In this document: one piece after another, positions 18,589 to 26,559 of the stretch
Layout: each line of letters opens with the position of its first letter
How positions within the stretch are numbered: position 1 is the stretch's first letter
NCBI GenBank assembly: GCA_020632995.1
Contig: JACKEN010000013.1
Coordinates: 62,001-126,000 of the forward strand
DNA length: 64,000 bases
Source of the DNA: Deltaproteobacteria bacterium
GTDB lineage: Bacteria; Myxococcota; Kuafuiibacteriia; Kuafuiibacteriales; Kuafuiibacteriaceae
Direction of reading: 5' to 3'
Notes under the pieces: model-generated
Seen by the model: the letters and a program-made list of their open reading frames with translations, nothing else
What the model was told of the DNA's origin: nothing
Databases searched by the model: none
Translations under genes and position numbers: made by a program

Positions 18589-19704
18589 TCAAGCCGAGTC
18601 GTCTTCGGTCGGCGGGGGCGTCGGGCGCCCAGGGGACAGGGACTGGGACAGGGCGTCGGCGGTCAGCTCCACCAGCGGGATGACGCGGGCGTAGTCCATC
18701 CGCGTGGGCCCCACCACCCCGACCCGTCCCGCCGGCCCCTCCTCGGAGGAATAGGCCGCGGTCACCGCGGCGAGGTCCTTCAGATCCTTCACCGAGCTCT
18801 CGCTCCCCAGCACCACCGCGGTCTCGGACGAGGCAGCGGCCTGGGCGTCGATCGATTGGTGCACCGCGAGATCCAGGAGCCGGAGCAGGAGGGTCTTCTC
18901 CTCGAAGGCCCGCAACAGGCGCCGCATCTTCTCGATGTCCGCGAACTCCGGGTGCTCCAGGAAGGCCCGCTCCCCCTCCAGCACCACCGACTTCTCGGCC
19001 GCCGGCGGCCCCAGCATCCGCTCGCCGATGATCAGGGCCTGGCGCATCATCCGGTCGGCCTGGACCCGCTCGTCCGCCATCGCCCGCACGATCTCGGCCC
19101 GGACCTCGGCCAGCGTCTTCCCGGTGAGCAGGGTGCTCAGGTAGTTGGACATCCGCTGGAGCTCGTCCCGGTCCACCACCAGGTCGGTCTCGACCACCCG
19201 GTGCTGGATGAACCCGCTCTTGGCCACGAACACCGTGAGCACCGCCCGCTCCCGGATCGGCATGAACTCGATGTGGGCGAAGCGCACCTCCTCCAGGGCC
19301 GGCATCAGCACCAGGGCGGCGTGCTTGGAGACGGTCGAGAGCACCCGCCCCGCCTCCCGCAGCAGGCCGGTGATGTCGCCCGGCTCGGTCCCCGCGCCCC
19401 CCGCGATCGCCTGGATCAGCTCCCGCTCCCGCCCGGTGATCCGGCCCCGCTGGGCCAGGCGCTCCACGTAGATCCGGAACGCCCGGGGGGTCGGGATGCG
19501 CCCGGCCGACGCGTGGGGCGCGGACAGGAAGCCCAGCTCCTCGAGGTCCGCCATGGCGTTCCGCACCGTGGCGGGGGACAGGTCGATGTTCTTGCGGCGC
19601 GTCAGGGAGCGTGAGCCCACCGGCTCTGCGTTCTTGATGAAGTCCTCGATGATGGCGGTGAGGATCTCGCGCTGACGCTCCGACAGAAGTTCGTGCGGCT
19701 CCAT
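18589..19704 (-). CDS. hrcA: Heat-inducible transcription repressor HrcA
   Basis: The 371-residue repressor has an N-terminal winged helix (LLSERQREILTAIIEDFIKN, then EPVGSRSLTRR and LSPATVRNAMADLEELGFL). A GAF-like middle domain and a C-terminal dimerisation region with VGVVGPTRMDYARVIPLVE complete it. In other bacteria HrcA represses groE and dnaK operons through CIRCE. No CIRCE element (TTAGCACTC-N9-GAGTGCTAA) was seen in the 63 bp before hrcA or elsewhere in the window, so the operator must be different or lie upstream of hemW or of groE outside the window. Confidence 0.97.
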   Translation of the reverse strand: MEPHELLSERQREILTAIIEDFIKNAEPVGSRSLTRRKNIDLSPATVRNAMADLEELGFLSAPHASAGRIPTPRAFRIYVERLAQRGRITGRERELIQAIAGGAGTEPGDITGLLREAGRVLSTVSKHAALVLMPALEEVRFAHIEFMPIRERAVLTVFVAKSGFIQHRVVETDLVVDRDELQRMSNYLSTLLTGKTLAEVRAEIVRAMADERVQADRMMRQALIIGERMLGPPAAEKSVVLEGERAFLEHPEFADIEKMRRLLRAFEEKTLLLRLLDLAVHQSIDAQAAASSETAVVLGSESSVKDLKDLAAVTAAYSSEEGPAGRVGVVGPTRMDYARVIPLVELTADALSQSLSPGRPTPPPTEDDSA

Positions 19705-19767
19705 GGTTCGTGGCCTGTGCTCGGGCTCCAGGAGCGATCAGGGCGCCCTCCCGGCGGGCCTGTCAAG

Positions 19768-20967
19768 TCAGGGGCCGGCCGGGACCGCGTCGAGGAGGGT
19801 CCGGGCGATCAGATCCGCGAACAGGAACCCCTCCGCGGTGGGGGCCCAGCGCGGCCCGTGGCGCGCCACCAGGCCGCGGCCTGCGAGCCCCTCGAGGGCC
19901 GGCAGGAGCGCCTCCAGGAGCGAGGCGCCCAACCCGGACTGCTCGGCCAGGGCCTCCACGTCGACCCCCCAGCGCGGCCTCAGGCCCACCCAGAGCCGGT
20001 CCGCCACCACCCCCCACCGGTCGAGGTCCTCCTGGCTGCGGGGGGTGAAGTCGCCGGCCAGCGCGGCCTGGAGGTACGTCTCGGGCGCCTTCACGTTCTC
20101 CCGCCGCACCGCGGCCGATAGATCCGGGGCGGGGGCGTAGCTGTGGGCGCCCGCGCCGAGGCCCAGGTACGGCCCACCGGTCCAGTAGAGGCTGTTGTGC
20201 ACCGCCTCGAAGCCCTCGCGCGCGTAGTTCGAGATCTCGTAGCGCTGGTACCCGGCCGCGGCCAGGGCGGCGGTCACGTCGTGGATCAGCCCGGCCTGGT
20301 CGTCGTCCTCCATCGGGGTGAACAGGCCGAGCCGGGTGCGGCGCCCGAGGGCGGTGTCGGGCTCGATGGTCAGGGTGTAGGCCGAGATGTGGTGCGGCTC
20401 GAGGGCGGTCGCGCGCTCGACCGAGCGAGCCACGTCGGCCCACGACTGGCCGGGGAGCCCGTACATCAGGTCGAGCGAGACCCGGGCCCCGGTGTCGAGG
20501 GCCGCCGCCACCGCCCGGTGGGCCTGGTCGGCCCCGTGGATCCGGCCGAGGCTGACCAGCTCGCGGTCGGTGAAGCTCTGCGCCCCGATCGAGAAGCGGT
20601 TCACCCCGTGGGCCACGTAGGCCTTGAAGCGGTCGGGCACCACCGTGCCGGGGTTGGCCTCGAGGGTGATCTCGGGGGCCTCGCTGAACCCGAAGGTCGC
20701 CTCCACCGCCGCGATCACCCGGCCGACCTGGGGCGGGTCCCACAGGCTCGGGGTGCCGCCGCCGAAGAAGATGCTGCGCACCGCCCCCGGGCCGAGCTCG
20801 TGGGCGCGCCCCGCCAGCTCGGCCAGGATCGCGTCCGCGTAGGCGCCGTCGTCGTGCGCCACCGCGTGGCTGTTGAAGTCGCAGTACGGGCACTTCTTCT
20901 CGCAGTACGGGAAGTGCACGTAGACGCCGCGATCGGTGGGGGTGACGGGGGCGGGCGGGCAGCTCAA
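19768..20967 (-). CDS. hemW: Radical SAM heme chaperone HemW
   Basis: The 399-residue protein carries the radical SAM cluster CEKKCPYCDFNSH (CxxxCxxCxF with the extra Cys-like spacing of HemW). It also has FFGGGTPSLWDP, EITLEANPG and RFSIGAQSF, with the HemN C-terminal domain. HemW hands heme to proteins; it was formerly misannotated as coproporphyrinogen oxidase. The TTG at 20967 is chosen because its TTGA overlaps the upstream stop TGA and places the radical SAM motif at the normal distance. It is 63 bp upstream of hrcA, on the same strand. Confidence 0.95.
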   Translation of the reverse strand: MSCPPAPVTPTDRGVYVHFPYCEKKCPYCDFNSHAVAHDDGAYADAILAELAGRAHELGPGAVRSIFFGGGTPSLWDPPQVGRVIAAVEATFGFSEAPEITLEANPGTVVPDRFKAYVAHGVNRFSIGAQSFTDRELVSLGRIHGADQAHRAVAAALDTGARVSLDLMYGLPGQSWADVARSVERATALEPHHISAYTLTIEPDTALGRRTRLGLFTPMEDDDQAGLIHDVTAALAAAGYQRYEISNYAREGFEAVHNSLYWTGGPYLGLGAGAHSYAPAPDLSAAVRRENVKAPETYLQAALAGDFTPRSQEDLDRWGVVADRLWVGLRPRWGVDVEALAEQSGLGASLLEALLPALEGLAGRGLVARHGPRWAPTAEGFLFADLIARTLLDAVPAGP

Positions 20968-21449
20968 TGCAGGGCCTCCACCGCGTCCAGGTCGTAGCCC
21001 GGGTCCTCCCCCGCGTCGTCGATCCCCCGGATCCGGAGGTACGCGGCCTCCGCGAGCCCCAGGTCGGCGAGATCCACCGACTCGGTGGGGCCACCGATCG
21101 GCCGGGGGAGCTCCACGAAGGTCACCCCATCCAGGCTGGCCGCCAGCCGGGCCTGCGCCCCGTCGGGGCCGACCTCGTAGACCCTGAGGTCGGGCCCGGG
21201 GGCGTCCGGGATCGGCCGGAAGAACCGGAGCACCACGTAGGCCCCGTCGCCGAGGGCGAGGGTCCGCCCGTCAGGGGGCCCGAGGGCGCGGCTCGGGTCC
21301 ATGAACGGCGCCTCAGGGTCCACGAAGGGGGTGGGGAGGTACTCCTCCACCGCCGACGCGTGGCGGTCCCGCAGCTCGGCGGGAAAGCACGCACCGGCGC
21401 CCAGGAGCCCACTCAGTGTAATCCCCAACGCCTGTCGTAAGATTGACAT
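20964..21449 (-). CDS. Small secreted protein or lipoprotein with F5/8-like fold, unknown function
   Basis: A 161-residue product coupled to hemW by a TTGA overlap. The start at 21449 (MSILRQALGITLSGLLGAGAC) gives a signal peptide with a possible lipobox (GAGAC). The mature part shows PPDGRTLALGDGAYVVLRF, then DLRVYEVGPDGAQARLAASLDG and AYLRIRGIDDAGEDPGYDLD. It resembles discoidin-like domains that open with an ALGPPDG-type motif and bind calcium or sugars in other proteins. No catalytic residues were recognised. The 21449 start leaves 31 bp between this gene and the FHA gene on the opposite strand. Confidence 0.7.
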   Translation of the reverse strand: MSILRQALGITLSGLLGAGACFPAELRDRHASAVEEYLPTPFVDPEAPFMDPSRALGPPDGRTLALGDGAYVVLRFFRPIPDAPGPDLRVYEVGPDGAQARLAASLDGVTFVELPRPIGGPTESVDLADLGLAEAAYLRIRGIDDAGEDPGYDLDAVEALH

Positions 21450-21480
21450 GGGTCCAGTTTGCGCTAGCCTGCCGCGCTGC

Positions 21481-22050
21481 ATGGCCCGACGGACCCGCCG
21501 CGAGCTCGACATCGCAGATCACCTCTGGGACTGCCTCACCCGAATCGCCGAAGACTGTGGCACGGATCGCCACGCCGTAGTCAACCAGGCGATCTATGAG
21601 TTCGCGCGGCGCTTCAACTTCCTCACGCCGATGGCGAAGGAAGTCCCGCCGCCCGAGCAACAGGTCGGGCCAGGCAGAGCGGCCGCTCCGGCACCCGCGC
21701 CCGCCGCCCCCCCGGCGCCCGAGCGTCGACCCGCCCCCGCCCCCAAGCCGAAGCCGGTCGAGAAGGCGAGGAAGACGCTGTACGTCGTGAACAGCGCGGG
21801 CGACATGCACAAGATCGACAAGGACACCTTCATCATCGGCCGCTCACGCACCTGCGACCTGGTGATCCCGTCCTCCAAGGTGTCCCGCCAGCACTCCGGC
21901 ATCTGCCGTGAGAACGGCGAGTACTACATCGAAGACCTCGGCTCCGCGAACGGCGTCTGGAAGGACGGCGTGAAGATCCAGAAGGAGAAGGTCAAGGACG
22001 GGGACGAGTTCATGATCTCCGAAGAGGTGCTGAAGTTCATCTTCCGGTAG
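21481..22050 (+). CDS. FHA-domain protein with ribbon-helix-helix-like N-terminus
   Basis: The 189-residue protein has three parts. Residues 1-45 (RRTRRELDIADHLWDCL, then GTDRHAVVNQAIYEFARRF) resemble a CopG-type ribbon-helix-helix, which would bind DNA as a dimer. A Pro/Ala linker covers about 55-100. Residues about 100-189 form an FHA domain with GRSRTCDLVIPSSKVSRQH and GSANGVWKDG, which binds phosphothreonine. This suggests a link to the Hanks kinases in the window, although no kinase is adjacent. Start at 21481 is chosen over an in-frame ATG at 21448, which overlaps the divergent gene. Confidence 0.87.
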   Translation: MARRTRRELDIADHLWDCLTRIAEDCGTDRHAVVNQAIYEFARRFNFLTPMAKEVPPPEQQVGPGRAAAPAPAPAAPPAPERRPAPAPKPKPVEKARKTLYVVNSAGDMHKIDKDTFIIGRSRTCDLVIPSSKVSRQHSGICRENGEYYIEDLGSANGVWKDGVKIQKEKVKDGDEFMISEEVLKFIFR

Positions 22051-22056
22051 GCGGCC

Positions 22057-22070
22057 GCAAGGCTGCCTGC
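22057..22070. repeat. Dispersed palindrome copy, intergenic
   Basis: GCAAGGCTGCCTGC, one arm mismatch. It is the first of two copies within 42 bp after the FHA gene. Confidence 0.6.
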
Positions 22071-22084
22071 GCCTCGACGTCTCT

Positions 22085-22098
22085 GCAATCAGGGTTGC
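22085..22098. repeat. Dispersed palindrome copy, intergenic
   Basis: GCAATCAGGGTTGC, with the conserved CAA-N6-TTG core. It is 14 bp after the previous copy; together they dominate the 130-bp gap before the next gene. Confidence 0.6.
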
Positions 22099-22180
22099 GG
22101 CGAGCCTGGGCGCACCTGTGATGGCGATCGCTCGCTTGGGCTGAACTGACTACGCGGTCGGTTGGTGGCAGGCTGGTCCC

Positions 22181-22858
22181 ATGAGAGCCGCCTGCCTGTC
22201 CGTTGGGGCCTTCGCCCTGTCGCTCCTGAGCTCCGCCTGCGCGATCCCCCACAGCTCCTTCGCCCGGCCGGTCTCTCCGGCGGGTGAGGGGAGCCGCCTG
22301 ATAAGCGCGGGGGTGTTGGTGCCGGTGGCCGGCGCCGCGTCGGGCCCTACGAAGAACCAACGCGTGCGGCCCGCCCCGATCCCCATCGCGGCGGTGGACT
22401 ACGCGCTGGGCGATCGGCACTACGTCGGGCTGGGCGTCGCGGTCCTGCCCGAGTTCGGGTTCTTCGAGTTCTCGGGCAAGGACCCGGACGCGGTGGTCCT
22501 CAACCCGCGCTGGGAGCTGGAGCTCGCCGCCGACCTCTCGGTCACCGCCGACGGGATGTTGGTCCTGGGGATGGATGGCGGCAAGGACACCGCAGTCTCC
22601 TTCAGCGGTGGTCTTCGGTACTACGTGCCAGCGGGTCCGGGCGGCTTCATCCTCTCCCAGCAGTTTGGCTTCTCGTTTGCGTCCGTCTCGCTGCCCGGTG
22701 GCGTGGCGTACGACATCCCGATCTCGTTGGGGGAGGGGCGAGCGATCCACCTGTTCCCTGAGCTGCGGTGGGACCCGAACGTCGGCGTAGAGAGCGAAGA
22801 CCTCACCCTGACGTGGATCATCGCCTCCGTGGGCGGGTCCATCATGATCGACCTTTGA
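22181..22858 (+). CDS. Lipoprotein with predicted beta-barrel-like body
   Basis: A 225-residue protein with a signal peptide and lipobox (LLSSACAIP). The mature part consists of alternating hydrophobic/hydrophilic strands with aromatic ends, for example YVGLGVAVLPEFGFFEF, NPRWELELAADLSVTADG and IHLFPELRWDPNVG. It resembles small outer-membrane barrels rather than enzymes. Function is unknown. It is convergent with the CFA-synthase-like gene, 12 bp apart. Confidence 0.7.
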   Translation: MRAACLSVGAFALSLLSSACAIPHSSFARPVSPAGEGSRLISAGVLVPVAGAASGPTKNQRVRPAPIPIAAVDYALGDRHYVGLGVAVLPEFGFFEFSGKDPDAVVLNPRWELELAADLSVTADGMLVLGMDGGKDTAVSFSGGLRYYVPAGPGGFILSQQFGFSFASVSLPGGVAYDIPISLGEGRAIHLFPELRWDPNVGVESEDLTLTWIIASVGGSIMIDL

Positions 22859-22870
22859 GGTGGGACGTGC

Positions 22871-23740
22871 TCAGCGGACGCGGCGCAGCTTCATCTGCAC
22901 GTCGCTCGACCAGTGCCGGTCGAAGGCCCGGACGCAGGTCGACAGGTAGCGGTCGTAGTCGGCGTAGACCTGGTCGCCCCACTTCTCGCGGATGGTGGTC
23001 TCGTGCAGCTGCAGGCGGCGGTACCACTCCGCGGTGGTCTTGCCGTACGACTCGCGCTGGGTGCGGACCTCGAGCACCTCCCACGAGGGGTGGGCGGCCA
23101 TGATCAGCTCCTCGAGGCGCGGGTTGAGGCCGCCGGGGAAGATGATGTCGGCGGTGAACTGGAGGTCCTCGAGGTCCTTCCGGGTGCGCGGGACCACGTT
23201 GCGCAGGATCGCCTGGAAGCCGAAGCAGGCGCCGGGCGGCACCCACTTGGCGACCTTGTCGAAGTAGGTCCGGTAGATCTCCACCGCCTTGCCCTCGCGG
23301 GCCTGGGCGGGGGAGACCAGGTGGTCCACCATCTCGATCGAGATCAGCGCGTCGTAGAGCTCCGGCGGCTGGAAGTCCTTGTAGTCGACCACCCAGGTCT
23401 TCACGCCAGGCAGCTTGCGCTCATCGATCTCCTTGCCCTGCTCGGGGCTCAGCGTGATCCCGTGCGCGCGCTTCACGCCGCGGTCGAGGGCCAGGTACTG
23501 GAGGTTCGCGCCCCACCCGCAGCCGATGTCCAGGACGCTCTTGTCCGGGGTCATCTCGGCGTAGTCGTACAGGATCTTGCACTTCTGGAGCTGGGCCTGC
23601 TCCAGGGTCTCGTCGCCGGTGAGGTAGCTGGCCGACGTGTAGTGCATGTTCTCGTCCAGCCACAGCCGGAAGAACTCGTTGGACACGTCGTAGGCGACCT
23701 GGATGTCGCGCTGCGTGGAGGTCATGACGAGGCGCAACAT
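22871..23740 (-). CDS. CFA-synthase-family SAM methyltransferase
   Basis: The 289-residue protein resembles the catalytic part of cyclopropane-fatty-acid synthase. It has an N-terminal helix around VAYDVSNEFFRLWLDENMHY and motif I in SVLDIGCGWGANLQYLA. Other shared blocks are HGITLSPEQG, ISIEMVDHLVSPAQ and the C-terminal WYRRLQLHETTIREKWG. It lacks the N-terminal lipid domain of E. coli Cfa, so the substrate may be a membrane lipid or a small molecule. The start at 23740 has a GGGGA sequence a few bases upstream; 23725 is the alternative. The open frame continues upstream but overlaps the protease gene. Confidence 0.85.
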   Translation of the reverse strand: MLRLVMTSTQRDIQVAYDVSNEFFRLWLDENMHYTSASYLTGDETLEQAQLQKCKILYDYAEMTPDKSVLDIGCGWGANLQYLALDRGVKRAHGITLSPEQGKEIDERKLPGVKTWVVDYKDFQPPELYDALISIEMVDHLVSPAQAREGKAVEIYRTYFDKVAKWVPPGACFGFQAILRNVVPRTRKDLEDLQFTADIIFPGGLNPRLEELIMAAHPSWEVLEVRTQRESYGKTTAEWYRRLQLHETTIREKWGDQVYADYDRYLSTCVRAFDRHWSSDVQMKLRRVR

Positions 23741-23801
23741 GCCGTCCCCGACGAAGAAGGGGAACCGGATTCGTGCGTCCGACTCGTCGGTTTTAAAGCG
23801 G

Positions 23802-23815
23802 TCAACGTCGCTTGC
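23802..23815. repeat. Dispersed palindrome copy overlapping a stop codon
   Basis: TCAACGTCGCTTGC, i.e. GCAAG-N4-GTTGA on the minus strand. The TGA of the protease gene is its end. Confidence 0.6.
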
Positions 23816-24686
23816 GGAGCCCGAGCAGGGCCAGCATGGCCAGGGCCAGCCCGTAGGGGGCATCGGCGCCGTAGCCGGTGCAGCTGCAGCTGCCGCCGTC
23901 GAGCTTGGCCTCGCACTGGTCGCGGAAGGCCTGGACCCCGGACACGTCGTCGTAGTCCACGGAGGGCGGGGCGCACGTCTTGGGGGCCTGGCCCTTGGGG
24001 TAGACCGTGCACACGCCGATGATGTCGTCGTCGGTCAGGGTCCGCTTCTTCACCTCGCAGGCGGGGGCCGAGAAGTACATGGTGCTCTCGACGTCAGCCT
24101 CGTGGTCGAAGCCGATGAAGTGCCCCATCTCGTGGATCAGGATCGCCCGCAGGTCGAAGGGGGCCGGGTTCTCTGCCGCGCAGGAGGGCTGGGAGACCAC
24201 GTCCTCGAAGTCGAAGCCGAGGTCGTTCACCACGATGTCGGCGTCGAAGATCTCACCGCTCGAGGTGGAGAACGCGGTGATCGTGATGGCCACCATGTTC
24301 GCCTCGGGGAAGTAGGTGGCCACGCTGGCCGCGTCCTTCACCGACGTGATGACGTTCTCGTTGTCGCTCGCCCGCGGATCGAAGCCGGGCTGCTGGTCGG
24401 TGTAGCCCAGGTCGGCGAACTCCAGGTCGGTGCAGGCGTTCCCCGCCCAGACCTGGAAGCTCTGCTCGACGAGGAGCTGTCGGTCCCCACCCGAGAACAG
24501 GTCCGCGTCGCGGTTGATGAAATAGGGGATGCAGCGGTTCACCCAGACCTGCGAGACCGCCGGGCTCACCGGCACCCCGTTGCCGTCGGTCACCGGGGTG
24601 CAGACGTAGGCGCGGGCGGGGCCAGCCCATCCCAGGAGGGCCCCGAGCGAGAGGGCGGTGACGGACCAGACAGACAGACGCGACAC
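23802..24686 (-). CDS. Secreted matrixin-type zinc metalloprotease with MYXO-CTERM-like tail
   Basis: The 294-residue protein has a signal peptide (VTALSLGALLGWAGPARA). A catalytic zinc site HEMGHFIGFDH is followed by a Met-turn (STMYFS), the metzincin pattern of M10/matrixin peptidases. The C-terminus is SCSCTGYGADAPYG, then a hydrophobic helix LALAMLALLGL and a basic end RKRR. This matches the MYXO-CTERM sorting tail found in Myxococcota surface proteins, so it is probably processed and anchored at the cell surface. Five or more Cys in the body suggest disulfides. The stop codon lies within a copy of the dispersed palindrome (23802-23815). Confidence 0.92.
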   Translation of the reverse strand: MSRLSVWSVTALSLGALLGWAGPARAYVCTPVTDGNGVPVSPAVSQVWVNRCIPYFINRDADLFSGGDRQLLVEQSFQVWAGNACTDLEFADLGYTDQQPGFDPRASDNENVITSVKDAASVATYFPEANMVAITITAFSTSSGEIFDADIVVNDLGFDFEDVVSQPSCAAENPAPFDLRAILIHEMGHFIGFDHEADVESTMYFSAPACEVKKRTLTDDDIIGVCTVYPKGQAPKTCAPPSVDYDDVSGVQAFRDQCEAKLDGGSCSCTGYGADAPYGLALAMLALLGLRKRR

Positions 24687-24786
24687 GATCTTCAGTGTAC
24701 ACGGCCCGCCGCCGCGTTCACCTGCCTAGCCTCGGCAGAGACAAATCGACGCAACCCGGCCAGGGGTATTCCGATATCCTACCTGC
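24687..24786. promoter_or_regulatory. Divergent intergenic region, protease and coiled-coil gene
   Basis: A 100-bp gap between divergent genes. It contains the 8-bp palindrome GTGTACAC (24692-24699) and an imperfect inverted repeat GGTAT-N4-ATATCC near 24766. It must hold at least one promoter; no confident -35/-10 was assigned. Confidence 0.35.
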
Positions 24787-25896
24787 ATGGCCCGCGTCTC
24801 CAACACCGTCCGAGAGTACCTCCAGCAGGTGCTTCCTCCTGGGGTTGACCCTGGGGTGGTCGACGAGATGGCCCGGAAGGTCGCGCGCTCACCGGCCCCG
24901 GCCGCCACCCTCGACGCCGAGCTGGCGGTGTTCGGGAAGCGGTTCCAGGTGGGGTGCCCCCAGACCTTCGCGGTGGCGGCGGCGGCGGCGGGCGACGAGG
25001 CCCTGGCTCCGCTGGGCAAGGCGATCGAGGCCCACCAGGCCGCGGTGCAGGGGCTCCGGGACGCGATCGCCAAGGTCGAGGCCGAGGGCCGGGCGATCGA
25101 GGCGGCGAACCAGGGAAAGGCGGCCGAGGTCGCCCAGCTGGTCCAGAGCATCGCGTCCCGCAAGAGCGACCTCGAGAGCGCGCAGGAGAAGAAGGGCCGG
25201 ATCGGGATGGCCGCGCTCATCCTCGGGATCCCGGCGGTGGCCAAGGTGAGCGCCGTCCAGATGGTCATGGACGACGTGCGCATCAAGGAGCTCGACGGTC
25301 AGCTCGCGACCGCGCGAGAGGCGCAGCGCGACGCGGAGACCCGGTTGGCCGCCCACGCGGCGCGCAAGGCGACGCTGACCACCAAGCTCACCGCGCTCCA
25401 ACAGAAGGAGGTCGAGCTGGTCCACGGCCTCGCCACCGCGCCGGCCCGCCCGGTCGGCGGGCACCTGGGCGCGGCCCAGGCCGCCGCGACGCTGAAGCGG
25501 CGCGAGGCGCTGCAAGCCAACCTGCGCTCTCAGCTCGAGCTGCTGGAGGCGGTGCGGGACAGCGCGGCCGCGGTGGGCGTCCACCTGGACGGCGCCATCC
25601 GCGACCTGCGGGCGCAGCTGGCCGCGGCGGACAAGCTGGTGGAGGCCTCCCAGAAGGATCTGCTCCAGCTGGTGAAGGTCATCACCGCCGACGATCCCGC
25701 GGCGGCGGCGACCCGCTGGCTCGACCAGCAGGTGGCGGCCAAGACCAAGGCGCTGATGCGGGAGCTGGGCCTGGACGTGAACGTCTACATCAGCCGGCTG
25801 GTGAAGGAGGCCTACCCGGCGAACACGCCCGAGGCGGAGCTGCTCCGGAGGGAGCTGACGAAGGCCCTCCAGGCCGGGCTGCGGCCACCCGGCTGA
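24787..25896 (+). CDS. Coiled-coil protein with central hydrophobic segment, paralogue-like to 1450-2805
   Basis: The 369-residue protein lacks a signal peptide. Residues about 75-145 form a coiled coil (GLRDAIAKVEAEGRAIEAAN), then come the basic turn QEKKGRIG and a hydrophobic stretch (AALILGIPAVAKVSAVQMVM, about 140-160). A second long coiled coil (165-230) and a helical region with LLEAVRDSAAAVGVHLDGAI follow. The order and the sequence around the hydrophobic turn resemble the 451-residue protein at 1450-2805. Length and layout are also those of alpha-pore-forming toxin subunits (Hbl/Nhe/Xax type), but no diagnostic residues were recognised, so that remains a hypothesis. It is convergent with the rhodanese gene. 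Confidence 0.8.
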   Translation: MARVSNTVREYLQQVLPPGVDPGVVDEMARKVARSPAPAATLDAELAVFGKRFQVGCPQTFAVAAAAAGDEALAPLGKAIEAHQAAVQGLRDAIAKVEAEGRAIEAANQGKAAEVAQLVQSIASRKSDLESAQEKKGRIGMAALILGIPAVAKVSAVQMVMDDVRIKELDGQLATAREAQRDAETRLAAHAARKATLTTKLTALQQKEVELVHGLATAPARPVGGHLGAAQAAATLKRREALQANLRSQLELLEAVRDSAAAVGVHLDGAIRDLRAQLAAADKLVEASQKDLLQLVKVITADDPAAAATRWLDQQVAAKTKALMRELGLDVNVYISRLVKEAYPANTPEAELLRRELTKALQAGLRPPG

Positions 25897-25902
25897 GGTC
25901 GC

Positions 25903-26271
25903 TCAGACGTTCTTGTCCTTGATGCCGCCGGTCGCCGGGTCGACGCCGACGAAGGGCAGGCCAGCCTGCTTCCAGGCGATGATGCCGCCCTTGATGTGGG
26001 TGGCCTCCTGCCGACCCGCGTCCAGGTAGAGCGCCGCGGCCCGAGCCGAGCGGGCGCCCGAGGCGCAGTGGAAGATGATGCGCTTGCCGCCCTTGCCGTC
26101 CGGGAGGGCGGTCGGGTTCAAGGTCGCGATGGGCGACAGCAGCGCGCCGCGGATCCGCTCTACCGCGTACTCCGAGGGCTCGCGCACATCGATGATGATG
26201 GCCTGGCCGGCCTGGAAGAGCTCCCAGGCCTCTTGGGGGGTGATCTCGAAGAGGGTCTTGGTCTCGGTCAT
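25903..26271 (-). CDS. Rhodanese-domain sulfurtransferase
   Basis: The 122-residue protein is a single rhodanese domain. It has EAWELFQAGQAIIIDVREPSE (the conserved Asp-x-Arg of strand 1), IRGALLSPI and the active-site loop FHCASGARS, whose Cys carries the persulfide. It ends with GIIAWKQAGLPF. The loop length fits a sulfurtransferase acting on small thiols or cyanide. The ATG at 26271 is chosen because it gives the normal N-terminus; the larger open frame upstream has poor coding character. No partner gene is adjacent. Confidence 0.93.
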   Translation of the reverse strand: MTETKTLFEITPQEAWELFQAGQAIIIDVREPSEYAVERIRGALLSPIATLNPTALPDGKGGKRIIFHCASGARSARAAALYLDAGRQEATHIKGGIIAWKQAGLPFVGVDPATGGIKDKNV

Positions 26272-26559
26272 GGCACCAGGATAGAGCCACGGGGGAAAAA
26301 AGGGATGCGCCAGGGCGGAGAATCCTCGCCCCTCGTTCGCCGCGTGAAGGCGGAGGTGGGCGGAATGTCGCGGGGTTCTGGCGCTTGCGGCCGGAGTGTC
26401 CCGAGCGATGGGCGCAAAGCGGGTCCCGATGTCCACCCTCGAACCGGGGCGTGCAGGGGCGCGGGGCGTGCGCAGGTCCGGTGGTAGGATCCCGGCTCCG
26501 GACGGCTTGGCCAGCTTTTTGGGGCCAGGCATTCGAGACGGACTGGACAGGAGACCACC
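26272..26559. other. Intergenic, no gene or clear site seen
   Basis: A 288-bp gap between the rhodanese (minus) and cupin (plus) genes. Codon bias of the long open frames across it is poor on both strands. It must contain at least one promoter; I see no repeat, RNA or terminator that I can support. Confidence 0.4.

Noticed and set aside
22124..22131. GCGATCGC, the cyanobacterial HIP1 octamer
   Set aside because: I noticed only this one in the window, so it is not iterated here. The iterated palindrome in this genome is a different sequence.
26272..26559. Small genes in the gap between rhodanese and cupin genes
   Set aside because: Open frames there have no ribosome site, poor third-position bias and no signal peptide or motif.
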